Shown: positions 34,790 to 46,020 of the stretch, in pieces
Layout of the letters: each line of letters opens with the position of its first letter
Numbering within the stretch: the stretch's first letter is position 1
Source: Populus alba
Lineage: Eukaryota > Streptophyta > Magnoliopsida > Malpighiales > Salicaceae
Reading direction: 5' to 3'
DNA: 64,000 nucleotides
NCBI RefSeq assembly: GCF_005239225.2
Contig: NC_133289.1
Span: 12,942,889 to 13,006,888 of the forward strand
The notes under the pieces: model-generated
The model's input: the letters and a program-made list of their open reading frames with translations, nothing else
Databases searched by the model: none
What the model was told of the DNA's origin: nothing
Translations under genes and position numbers: made by a program

Positions 34790-35012
34790 TCTACAAGCTT
34801 GTTTGGTAGTGTGGTTGTGGTTGTTTTTTAAATAATTTTTTATTTTAAAATATAAATCAATGATTTTTTTTTTTAAATAATTTTTGACATCAGCACATCA
34901 AAATAATTTCAAAACATTAAAAATATATTAATTTAAAGTTAATAAAAAATAAAACTTTTTTAATTTTTTTTCAAAAGTGCTCTTGAAACGTAGAAACAAA
35001 CATGTCCGAAAA
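34790..35012. mobile_element. MITE-like unit, copy 2
   Basis: Begins GCTTGTTTGGTAGTGTGGTT and ends near AAACGTAGAAACAAACATG, giving imperfect terminal inverted repeats around TGTTTG/CAAACA. The 5' 30 bp are nearly identical to the unit at 57.49 kb. There is no coding capacity. Confidence 0.55.
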
Positions 35013-35019
35013 CAACAAG

Positions 35020-35625
35020 TTTATTCTGGTTAATTTAGGTTAATTTGTTATATTAACGATTCAAGTTATTCAACTTATGTTTATAATTTGGATCATGAGA
35101 TCATGATAATTTAATAAAAAATAAATTATAAAAGTCAAATTAATGAAATATTGAAGAATAAAATTAAAAAAAATAAATTAAAAAAAATAAATAACATGAG
35201 TTTATTCAAGTTAACATACTATATCTGCGACTCAAGTTATGAGATTAAGATAATTTCATCGTAAAAAAACAAATTATAAAAACTCACATCAATTTAATAT
35301 TGAAGAATAAAATTGATAAAAAATCAATTAAAAGAAGAAAAAAATAACATGAGTCTATTCAAGTTAACATACCAAACCTACGACTCAGGTTATGAAACTA
35401 GATAATCTTATAGAAAAAAATTAGAGTAAATTATGAAGCACAATTCTTAGTTAATGAGTCAACGCAAATTAACTCTCTAAATCTATGACCTGGTCATGAG
35501 ATCAAGATAATCTTATACAAAGTAAATCGAAATAAATTATAAAGCTCAATTCTCAATAAATTCAACATTGAAGGATAGAATAAAAAAATTAATTACAAAA
35601 TAACAAAAAAATCTGAGTCAACATG
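35020..35625. repeat. Degenerate ~150 bp repeat array (family 1), third block
   Basis: Four units with cores near 35040, 35205, 35355 and 35470: CAAGTTAACATAC, then CGACTCA-GTTATGA-A-TA-ATAAT. Separators contain CAATTTAATATTGAAGAATAAAATT. The array ends where the copia LTR begins. Confidence 0.7.
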
Positions 35626-35629
35626 GTTT

Positions 35630-38600
35630 TGTTAGAAATCTAATTAAAAAACATGATTAATAGACACATTTGAGGTCAAAATCCTCTAAAAAACTTTATC
35701 CCATATTAAAAAGAAAAAAACTTTTCTATCGTTTATATATTGGGCAATGAAGAGTTAAAATTAGACTCAAAGGGCATCTAAATTTTTATAGGGGAAAGTA
35801 CCTAAGCAAAGTATCATTTAGGCTTAAACCCATACATAAGTGCGGTGGCTCGACTTGTGCTCGGGCCTGAGTTCATTGTAAAATAAATTTTTTGGCCACA
35901 AAATTATTTTTTTCCAATTTAAATTTGAGCTTCGATTTGGTCCATAAAGACCTTGTTTAAAGTGCATCCAAACTAAGGTGACATTAATGGAATTTTGGGA
36001 GGCTTATTGTAAACAACATTTGCATCAAGAGATGACCAATAAAATCTCAAGGACAAAGAATTCATCCTCGATAATAACAAAAGCTTCACTATTTAGATCG
36101 TGTTTGATTGTGTGCTAGCTGTTGCAATTCATCCAAAACATCAAAATTAATTGTTTGGTTGCCAAATAAAACACAATTCAGCTGTTGAATTCTATAAAGA
36201 ACTCATGAATACTTGAATTTTTGTGACCTTTGCTTTCTAAGTTTTTGGTAGAGACCTAATAATTTTGCCCAAAACATGCAAACTATTTCTAATGATAGTC
36301 ATTCTAGTAAATATGTTGGTAATGGATTCATTAGGAAGAATTTTAAATAATTCATATTTTGATGGACTAATATGTCAATTTTAGACTCTTTGACTTGGTT
36401 AGTTCCTTCATGAGTTACTTTTAAAGCATGCCAAATATCTCTATCATTTTTACATGATGTAATTCTATTGAATTCACTTATACTTAAAAGCACAATATAA
36501 GGTGTTCATGGCTTTGACATTTATGGAAAACAATGTCTTATCATCATCCATATATTCACTTCTAGTTTTAGAAATCTCAACACCATTTTCAATTTCAATA
36601 GGTCTATTTTCTATGGATAACCACTTATCAAAATCAACAAGTTAAAAATAAATTATCATTCTAGCTTTCTAATATATATAATTATTACCATAAAAAAGAC
36701 ATGGATATGGTTGATCCTTTTGGAGAATGTAACTAGTGATTGTCATTCTACTCAAAGTTTAATAAAACTTTATATAAGAGAACCAATTGTTGTTCAACGA
36801 TTAAGGAAACTTAACACCTAAAAAGGGGGGGGGGGTTAATTAGGTGTATCACTAAATTTTACAATTAAAACAAATTACCTCAAGTAAATGCAATAACCAA
36901 TAATATAATTAAAGTATTAAAGTAAAATTTAATGAAGGGAATTTGCAAACTCGTTTTAACATGGTTCGACAAGCCTATACCCATACCTCAAGTACCAAAC
37001 TGTATTTGAGTATTGTATTCTTTCACCAGTCCAAGTTCAAGAGTACAATTCCAGTTGATAAATCCACATCAAACTTTTCACACCACTTGAAAAAAGAAAA
37101 CCCTTCTTCAAGATTTTTTTAACTTGAAGATATACCCTTTCCAATATTTTTTTCCTTTAGTGAAATTCTCTCACCAATACCAAAAGTTTTTACCTAACTT
37201 TTAAAGGTTTGCAACAATGATTTTGTTTTCACAACAAACTCTCTTGATATAATGGATATAATAATTTGAAGTTCTAATATCTATATACTTCACTAGATAA
37301 CACTTATAAATATGAAGGTGCTAAAGTGTAGTGATAATGAGAATAAATACTCTTTATGCTAGAATATAAAGGTTTAATAGCATAAACTAGAAAATAATCA
37401 ATGATTGATGATTTTAATGTTGTTTTACTCTTACAATAGCTTGTATATTATATATGTTCAAATTCTTTTCCTATTTTTATAATTAGAAAATTATATATAT
37501 GTTTCTAAGAAAAATTAGTTGTTTATAGCTATTACAGTCCCACTGACAACTAAAACGGTCGACTAGTTTAAATTAGTCAAGTCAATCGGTCAACCAATTC
37601 TCGCATAACTCCTAAGTTGTTATCACTGATTAATAAGTGGTCGATCAGATCATTTGGTAACTTTAAACGGTCAACCACTTCATGCAGAATTCTAGATTTA
37701 TTAATTTAACATAGGTGAATTCTTAGAATGGTAAGTTTAGACATATATGTCATATAGATATAAAATCATTAAAAACTTGCTCTCAGATAAAATTATTTTC
37801 ATTGACTATGTAAAGTCAAAGAAAAATTTTACAAATCCATTAACCAAAGGTTTGATAAGAGAGCATATGTATTTATCAAGAGGAATGGGCTTAAAAGTCT
37901 TTAAAAATAAAATAGTGTAATGTGGTAACCATACCTAGTTGATTGGAGATCCTAAGATTTAGGTTCAAATAAAAAATTAACTTATATGACATTCTCGATA
38001 GTACTTATAATTTATTATTTTCTGCTTATTCCTATAATAAAATAAGTGTTAGCTGCAACATGATAAAAGTTAAGCAATACTCTTAATGATTTTCATATCT
38101 TGATATACTAAGTGGATTATAGCAGAATACTTTTAATGAAATATCACTTATAAAATTGAGAAACATGGTAGTTTGTTTAAGAGTTTCGATAAAGGTTGAA
38201 TTCTATAAAGAACTCATGAATCCAAAAGTTGTTTAGGGTCAAAATAAACATAACATTGAGAACTAAAAAAAATCTCTAGGTATAGAACTATATGAGTATT
38301 ATTGCCTCCGTTTACATAAAAGATTGGATATTTCAAGACATTGCATCGCATTCACTATTTAGCCGTGTAAATCCGATAGTATTTTATCAAAAAAGGCTCA
38401 AAGTCAAAAGTTACCTATCCTGATATAACAATCCACCAAATTAGTATCTCTTAACAAATCTTCGAGTCGTTTTAAAATTGGTGAGATGATTTCTATACAT
38501 GTGGGGGATTGTTGGAAGTTTGTTTATAAATAATGGTCAATAGACACATTTGAGGCCAAATTCCAAATAGATCCACTTATTTTTAGGGTTAAAACTTTAT

Positions 38601-39516
38601 TGAAATTTAATCTCCAACATATACTCTTTAACATAGAACATTAACATGATTTAAATAAATTATAGGTGAATGAGAAATTGATCTCAAAGAATTATTGGTT
38701 GATATGTTTTGATGAAATCCAAAACCCTCTAAAAAACTATATCTCATACCAGAAAGAAACAAGATTTTCCTAGTGTTTATATAAAGGTTAGTTGAAGAGT
38801 TAAGATTGAGCCCCAAGGGCACCTGAGTTTTTAGAGGGGAGAGAACCTAAGTAAAGTGGCCATTGGGATTCAGCCCATTCACGTGTGCACCACCCTGGCT
38901 GGTGCGCGAGCCTGGGCCTGGGTTCATTGTGAAACAATATTTTAGCCATAAAAAAATATTTGTTTTCCAACTTAAATTTAGGCTTGGATTTGGTACATGA
39001 ATAATTATTTCTTCAAGCTTAGCCCACTATTTTGTCCAACCCATGAATAAAGAATTTAATCATTTTTTCAATATGTTTTCAACTCAAAAGACATTATTTT
39101 ATGACCATAATGTTCAGGTTTTATTATGGATTTATGATAGTTAATCAAAAGTGGATAATGTGAAAATTAATTCTGGTTAATAATCGTCTATAAAAAGGGA
39201 AGGGGTGTATGAAGAGTTCAAAAGAAGTTTTTCCTGATTTTACATACTCGTCCTTACCTCAAATTATAATGTTTTTCTCTTTACTTTTAAGCTTCTATAT
39301 TTCTCCTAAATCTAGAGCTTAGGTTTATTTTGTTGAAAGATTATTAAGTCCATCTATTTTGATTCAAAGATCTTATTTAAAAATATATATAATTTAAGGT
39401 GATGTTGTTGGAAACTTGAGAGGCTTATTGCAAACAACCTTTACATTAAAAGATTAACAATAAAGTCTTAAGAATAAAGGATTTATCCTTGAAAACAACA
39501 GAAGTTTCACTATTTA
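35630..39516 (+). mobile_element. Rearranged Ty1/copia element with unequal LTRs
   Basis: Two related LTR-like segments face the same way: 35630-36095 (about 470 bp) and 38510-39516 (about 1 kb). Both start TGTT(A/G)GAA and share blocks such as AATAGACACATTTGAGG and ending GCTTATTG-AAACAAC. The right one follows a purine-rich GTGGGGGATTG tract. The left copy lacks two internal blocks of about 150 and 370 bp. At about 37805-37920 the plus strand encodes the end of copia RNase H (KNFTNPLTKGLIREHMY, SRGMGLK). However, the gag-like segment at 36760-36240 is on the minus strand (DKWLSIENRPIEIENG, FSINVKAMNTLYCAF, DIWHALKVTHEGTNQVKES). The element is therefore deleted, inverted in part, and dead. 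Confidence 0.7.
36814..36847. repeat. G11 tract inside an 8-bp hairpin
   Basis: ACACCTAA (36814-36821) and TTAGGTGT (36840-36847) are perfect inverted repeats flanking a run of eleven Gs (36825-36835). This lies inside the copia element, next to the inverted gag piece. Confidence 0.7.
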
Positions 39517-40616
39517 AAGTATTTCAACAAGTAAATACATTTAATTATTTTAATTTAAACATAGATATATTGTTTAATTAGCATGCATGCTAAGACTTTG
39601 TTTTGATATTAATTGCAAGTCGATTTATACTTAGTATGCATGCTATAATCTCTATATATGTTTTCATATGTATAATTTTGTTATGATAAACTAAACAATC
39701 TAATCTATGCTCCTTTTGTTTTTGCTTATAAATTTGATATACTAAATTCGTAATCCTAGTCATCAAATTAAGATAATTCTATAAAAAAACAATTTAAAAT
39801 AAATTATAAAATCTAATTTATAGTTAATCCAATATTAAAAAAAACTTAATTAAAAAAAAAAAAAACCAAAGCACTGTTGTAGTTAGTTAATTAACTAATG
39901 TCTAGCATTTTGGGTGGGGACAATTTCATTCATTGTCTGTCTTTGTATTAAAAAAACAGAATTAAAAAAAAAAAAAAACACATTTTATAAAAATTGGCAG
40001 TTATGGAGAAATGTTTGGTAAGCACTGTTTTGGAGAAATGTTTCGTTCAAAATTGGCAGGGAACTGAGGCTGTTCCTGTCACCTTCGTTTCAGCTGATTT
40101 ATACGGCAGTTATAGGAAACCTCTTTGTCAACTTGAATCAGCCATCCAAACAAACACATTTTATAAAAAGAATCCTAGACCCTTACAAGAATATAATATT
40201 TAATATTTTAATACCCTTGACCTTTATTTTTATTCTTTTAAAAAAAAATGAGCAATTTTTAAATTATATCCGGCCATGACATTTGATAGAAGGATGATAT
40301 TAAAAGATCGAATAAGAAATACAATTAAAAAAATAATAAAAACAAATTTAGATTTCTAGCCACACACGCAATATATATAGTGAACTAGCTAACTAAATAC
40401 GACTTGGCCTTTGGTCTAGTTTGAATCCTCTCCTTCCCAATGAATGAGACCAGACCGTAAGGGGAAGACAAAGCAACCCTCTTTTCACTCCGCCGTGCAA
40501 GGCGTTTTGTATTTTGATCCAAGCAACATAAAAGTCGTTCCATTCAATTTTTCTGGCACCACAAAGTTGACACCATTAATTAATTAATTAATTCAGCTTT
40601 CAATATAATTCTCAAC
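39517..40616. other. AT-rich spacer right of the copia element
   Basis: No gene is seen. One family-1 repeat unit lies at about 39740-39850. A 16-bp direct repeat brackets a 160-bp segment at 39978-40169. A 69-codon frame across that segment has no recognisable domain. Confidence 0.45.
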
Positions 40617-40825
40617 TTAGGATTTGTTTGTAAATATAATCGTGACTTATTTTTTAAAGTGTTTTTTATTCATAAATATATCAAAATAATATATTTTATA
40701 AAATTATTTTTAATATCAACGCATCAAAATAATATAAAAACATTAAATAAATATTAATTTTAAATAAAAAAAAATTTAAACTTTTTAAAAATATTTTTAA
40801 AACACAAAAACAAACAGAACTTTAA
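40617..40825. mobile_element. MITE-like unit, copy 3
   Basis: Begins AGGATTTGTTTGTAAATATA and ends AAAACACAAAAACAAACAGA, so the ends are complementary around TTTGTTTG/CAAACA. The interior matches the other units (ATCAACGCATCAAAATAATA). Confidence 0.55.
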
Positions 40826-41081
40826 TTCAAATCCTACTTAATTAGAAAAAGTCTTCAACGAAAAATATGATTTTAACATGTATATTTTATCTTTTAATTT
40901 TTGAGAATGCGTACATCATCATTATAATACTACTCAATTCAATTTGTTTTAAAATAAATGTATAAATATTAAATATTAGTTGGATTAATTTGTTCCTTCT
41001 ATTTGTGACACTCATTTAGTCTTCTCATAGAAACCATCGATCAAATGTCAAATTCACCAGATTCTAAGCCAGTTCGATGTG

Positions 41082-41117
<36 letters not shown>
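41082..41117. repeat. (TTA)n microsatellite
   Basis: About eleven uninterrupted ATT/TTA units. Confidence 0.9.
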
Positions 41118-41269
41118 AGATCATGTAATTCATAATCAGTTACTACTAGACAATCAAGAAGTTAACATTGATGATCAGTAGTTAGTGGAATAAAAAACCG
41201 CATTGCCATGATTGATTTGGTCCGAGTAGAGGTGCATTCGTATATGTTCAATTAATAAGTTCTATATTT

Positions 41270-41870
41270 AATTCATGAATAGAATTTATTTTTTAAAAAA
41301 TAAATTTAATAAAAAAACAAAAAATAAAAAGACTAAGATAACCCAATCAAATAAAAAAAATAAACATAAGAAATAGAAAGTTGATAAAAATAAAATAGAG
41401 TTCAATCTCCAATTAAATAAATGTTCAATAATAAAATTAAAAAAATATTAGTTTAAGAAAACGATAAAGCAAAACCAAAGCAATTTCGGGTGAATCTTCT
41501 AAAGTTGGGTTAATTTTTCAAACTTGTAACCTGTAAAATCCTAGATATGAGTTTAATTAAAAAGTTCAAAACCAAACTAATTTAAAGTTGAGGGATAAAA
41601 TCGGGTAAAATAATAAAAAAAAACTTAGCCGAGCAAAATAAACAACAACTAAAAGAATGAACATAAAATCTAATAGGAAAAACAAAATGATGGGGGGTGA
41701 AATCACAAAAAAATAATCAATTTTAAAAATTATATCAAATTACATAAATAGCAATTAAAAGACTAAAGACCATATTTATCAAAGGAAAAAAATTAAATAA
41801 GGATGAAATCGAAATAAATTCTAATTTCATAAATTATTTTAAATAAGATAAATAATAACAAAAAAAAACA
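41270..41870. repeat. A-rich repeat family 2, second block
   Basis: Words shared with 12.3-12.8 kb include GGGGTGAAATCACAAAAAAA, TAATCAATTTTAAAAATTATA and AGGATGAAATCGAAATAAATT. Gene-free and low-complexity. Confidence 0.5.
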
Positions 41871-42364
41871 TGGATTAAATTAAAAAGAAAGAGATGTTGA
41901 AGGGCTGATTTGAAAATTAAAGGGTAGGGTATAAACCCTGAGTAAGAAAGAAAAAAGAAAGAAAAAGAAAAAGAAATGGCCGTTGATGTTAAACAAAAAT
42001 TCCTCTTGATGCACGTGTTTTCGAGTCATGGAGAAAACATCGAGACAAATCGGATGTGTGGCTGTACCTTCTAGTTTTTTTTTAAAAAAGATAACCTTGC
42101 TAATTATAAAATTAAATAACAGCAATAGGCAAAAATAAAAATTAGGTGGGGCGGTCAAAGAATAACCGTGGTGGCTTCCACACCAATGACCAAAAGGCAG
42201 CTGTTGAGAATGATTTTTGTAGGGCACGCTCCAAAGACGCCATGCCAAGGTCCTTTTAAATGAGCGATGATCATAAAGCCCCTCTCTTCGTAGTCTTCTC
42301 TAGACAAGAGAAATTAGAAATAGCAGATCAAGATCTTGTATTTTCTTCTCCTCTCCTCCCTTCA

Positions 42365-42754
42365 ATGGAAAACTACAGATCCAAATCATACGCAGATGGA
42401 AGGTACCAAATTCAAAGCTACAACGGTGCCAGTAATGGAGGAGGAGGAGCACCTACTTCATATGCTATCACAAGCATGCAAGATCTCAGGTGCTACAGTG
42501 CTTCCTATGCAACCTCTGTCTACCAAACACAAGCCCAGATTGGGACTAGTGATGTCAAATTCAAGAAAGGAAAGTCAACTTTTGGGTCAACTTCTAAAAG
42601 ATGGAGCTTCAATGATCCTGAGTTACAAAGGAAAAGGAGAGTTGCTAGCTATAAGGTTTATGCTGTTGAAGGAAAAGTTAAAGGGTCTTTAAAGAAGAGT
42701 TTTAGGTGGATTAAAGAAAGGTGTGGCAGAGTTGTTAATGGCAACTGGAAGTAG
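42365..42754 (+). CDS. DUF3511 domain protein
   Basis: Small basic plant protein of unknown function, 129 aa, single exon. The frame opens 35 codons earlier (42260), but ATG 42365 (MENYRSKSYADGRYQIQSY) matches the usual start of this family, so the shorter form is preferred. A Gly/Ser/Tyr-rich N-terminal half (SMQDLRCYSASYATS) is followed by the conserved C-terminal DUF3511 block: KKGKSTFGSTSKRWSF, NDPELQRKRRVASYKVYAV, EGKVKGSLKKSFRWIKER. It is rich in Lys/Arg with no membrane helix or signal peptide. It is isolated between repeat regions, with a weak TATA-like TTTTAAATG at about 42255. Function is not known. Confidence 0.85.
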   Translation: MENYRSKSYADGRYQIQSYNGASNGGGGAPTSYAITSMQDLRCYSASYATSVYQTQAQIGTSDVKFKKGKSTFGSTSKRWSFNDPELQRKRRVASYKVYAVEGKVKGSLKKSFRWIKERCGRVVNGNWK

Positions 42755-44480
42755 TAGCAGTAGTAGAGATATAGTAATGATTAATTGGGTCATATATGAT
42801 GAGAGGTCAATGATCATAATCATCATCATGCTTCTTCTTTTTTTATTGTTTGTCCCTGTATTTCTGTTCCGAGTAAATGATTGTTTAACAGTTTTAAACT
42901 TCTTAAATTGATTGTGCTTATTCATAGCTTCTGGCTCCTAATTTTTGATACTATTGTTCAGAGTCAGGTTTTTGGAGGTTGTGGCACAGAGTTTTTACAT
43001 GTTTCTGACATTTGGTTTTTTTTGGTGCATATGAATTTGTTGATCTTGTCTGTATTTACTTCTTCTGTGGTTCCAGAAGAAGCATGTCTTTGGGGGTTCT
43101 TCGGATGATAAATAACAACTGTTGTGGAGAAGGGACAGTGGCAGCCATTCCTTGGGAGCTGTTGCCTCAACTAGGAAGAGGTTGGTGGTGATATGATTGA
43201 TGCACGAGGCATCCATAAGTTTGGGTAAACTAAGACAAGTTGACCTTAGAGGTCATGTCTTCTGCTTCAGAGTTCTGTCGTGTCTTATGGTGTAGGAAGA
43301 CAAGACTGTTTGGGTCTTACTAACCTTCATTTTTGAACTTGATTTTGAGTTTCTAATTAAGCCAATCCTTGATGGTTCATAGGTGGATGGGATATTCAGG
43401 CAGGTAAGGTAATCTACCTCTTGCATTTCTTTCCTTCTTACAGAACCAATTGAAGGCTAAATGCTTTGTTTCCTGGGAAATATTCCATGGACTGCGGCTG
43501 GAATTCCACGCTTCAAATCTCTGAAATTCCATATGATGATGGCTTGTTCCTACTTCCAACAAGCTATGGTTAGCAGCAGTCAAGCATTAGTAATTTCTTA
43601 AAAGATTTAGTAATAACAAGGAAGTGTTTTCTTATTATTATTATTTTATTTTTACACAAGCCGATGTATAACAATCGATGATTGTTAATGTTAGAAATAA
43701 GGGGGCGTCGGACATTACATTTCAATGACAATTACCCAAAAAAAATAGAAAGAACTGGTAGCCAAAGTGCCGTGGCGTACAGGAGAGGAAATATTGTGCT
43801 TTCTTTTTCTCCTTTAGATTTTTTTAATTTTGATTTTTTAGGTTTTTTTTATTATTATTTGTTTTGTTTTGATTATTTTTTAATTGATTTTTTTTTAATT
43901 TTATCCATTACTATTAAATTGATTAGAAAATAAATTTTGTAATTGTAAACTTCCACATAAAAATATGATTGAGGATAATAAAGTCCTAGCGAGTAATGGA
44001 AGTTCATGATGAAAAAATGTGAATAAGTAATGGAGATAATAATAATAATAATTGTGGTATACAATGTGAATAATGATCTCAATAAATAAATTTAAAGGTA
44101 TTGTTGAAATTAAAATGAGAATTTATAATTTTAGATTAAAACTTGGTGAAACAAAGTAACTTGTTTTGATGGATAAAAAAAATAAGAAAAAAAACTCAAG
44201 GAATTAGTATGGTCATAAAGAATAAATTTTAAGAGAGGACACTATAAAAAGGGGAAAAGTAATGTTGTGAGCACCGGTCAAAAATCCAAATATCAGTAAT
44301 GTCACCGTGAAATGATAAAAAGTCCCTAAATTAAAAAAAAAAATTGTGAAAAGGCCATATAAATACATTTTGGAATAATAAAATGTTATTAGGGATTTAT
44401 TAGAATAATTGGTATGATTTATGCAAGTATTTAATAAGAAAGTCTGGATTTTTAGCCTAAAACCACCTACCAATCAGTTT
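42755..44480. other. 3' flank of the DUF3511 gene and AT-rich spacer
   Basis: 42.76-43.6 kb has gene-like composition, perhaps including the 3'UTR, but no further coding exon could be supported. From 43.6 kb it is T/A-rich with no gene seen. Confidence 0.45.
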
Positions 44481-44880
44481 TATGTCTTCAAGCATAACCT
44501 TTGACCCGATAGTTGAATTGAGCTAAAATTTTGCATGAATTCTCCTAACATATTTTTCTACTTTGGGTTAAAATTTTAAGTCAAGCAAAGGTTTTAAAGG
44601 GCTCTCGATTTAAGCACAAAACCAGGTAGTCTATATGAGAAATCTAAAGAGACAAATGAATTGCAAACTTATAAATAAATTGAACAGTGTCGCACCCTTC
44701 CTCTTTAAAACTCCATCTAGTAGTTGATTAGAAAAAGAGGTTTTTTATTTTTCTTGCAAAATTAAGTGATTTTCTCAAGAGTTTGTGAGATTAGTGTGTG
44801 TAAATCAATAATCGTTGAGCTCTGACAGATTGATTGGCATCTAAAAAGGATCGCCATAATGATTAGCATCCAAGTGGGAT
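44481..44880. other. Unassigned DNA left of the minisatellite
   Basis: Moderate composition, no open frame of note. It may be the leader or untranslated part of a decayed retroelement, but no diagnostic motif was found. Confidence 0.3.
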
Positions 44881-44884
44881 AACT

Positions 44885-45240
44885 AGAGTTATTGACAACC
44901 ATAGGGGTTAGCTAGATTTATTGACATCCGTGATGGATATCTAGAATTGTTGGAAACTGTAAAGGTTAACTGGATTTATTAACATTCTTAAGAGATAGAT
45001 GGAGTTACTGGTAACCATAAGGGTTAGCTGGATTTATTGGCATCTATGAAGGATAGCTAGAGTTGTTGGAAACAATAAGGGTTAGCTAGATTTATTGGAG
45101 TCCGTAAGGGATAAACGAAGTTGTTAACAAGTATAAGGGTTAACAAGATTTATTGGCATCTATAAGGGATAATCAGAGTTGTTGGCAACCATAAGGGTTA
45201 TCCAAATTTATTAGTGTCTGTGAGGGATAGCTGAAAATAA
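44885..45240 (+). repeat. Minisatellite, ~58 bp composite unit, about six copies
   Basis: Each unit has two related halves: GAGTTGTTGGCAACCATAAG-GGTTAGCT and AGATTTATTGGCATC-TAAGGGATAGCT. Units start near 44885, 44945, 45003, 45060, 45117 and 45175. Both halves share TTATTGG-A-C--TAAGG-TAGCT, so the 58-bp unit itself looks like a diverged dimer of a ~29-bp repeat. There is no long open frame through it. Confidence 0.85.
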
Positions 45241-46020
45241 TGAGCCTTCATGTTGGATGGTTGAGAGTAGTTTAGCATCAATGATGATGGCCATTCAAAG
45301 TGGACTAGATGAATCAAAAGCATACATGAAAAGTAAGATTGTTAGTATTCATAATATAATTGTTGGAAATGCAATAGATGTAGGTTGCATTAAGAATCAA
45401 GGTAAAAGGAGAGAATAAAAGAAAGAAAGAAATATAAAATATAGAATGGGTTGGATAAAAGTTGTATAGCTAACCTCAAGAATGAAAAAGGTTGACGAGT
45501 TAACCTTAAAGTGAGGACTAGAGAAATTAATAACTTGTGAGGATTAAGCTTGATTTGATTAGTATGTCATTTGATGGGATATATATATTTGTGGCAAGAA
45601 AAAAGACTAGTAATATTAGATGATAACGATATTAGAACTTATTGGGTAGTCAATCACGAGGGTGCTGACTAATGATACTAAATGTGGTGTTTTGGGTTGT
45701 ATTAGGGTGCAATTTGTAGTCTATTTTGTCAACATATTATATGAGTTAAAGAGTTGTTACAGGAACAACAATGAGAAGTATTTCAAATGTTGTTTCAAAC
45801 AATGCATGCATAAGAACTCTAAGGATTATAATGATAGTAAGATGGGTTGTAACAAAGGGTTGATTTGAACAATGCAGTGTGGTTTAATGAATGCAGTTTT
45901 AATAGTGTGCTTGTGAAGAAAAAGGTGGATGTTTAATCTTGTAGAAGGGCACAAATATAGGTCAATTCGGGTATTATATGGTAAGAGATTTGAGAATTGT
46001 TTTGGTGGTGACACGACAAA
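45241..46020. other. Unassigned spacer
   Basis: No credible gene. A 68-codon Cys/Lys/Asn-rich frame at 45662-45868 shows no domain. Confidence 0.35.

Noticed and set aside
42260..42364. 35-codon N-terminal extension of the DUF3511 protein
   Set aside because: The upstream residues do not resemble the family, and the downstream ATG gives the conserved start; kept as 5' leader.
45662..45868. 68-codon Cys-rich frame, considered as a small secreted Cys-rich peptide
   Set aside because: No convincing signal peptide, irregular Cys spacing, and location in repeat-rich DNA.
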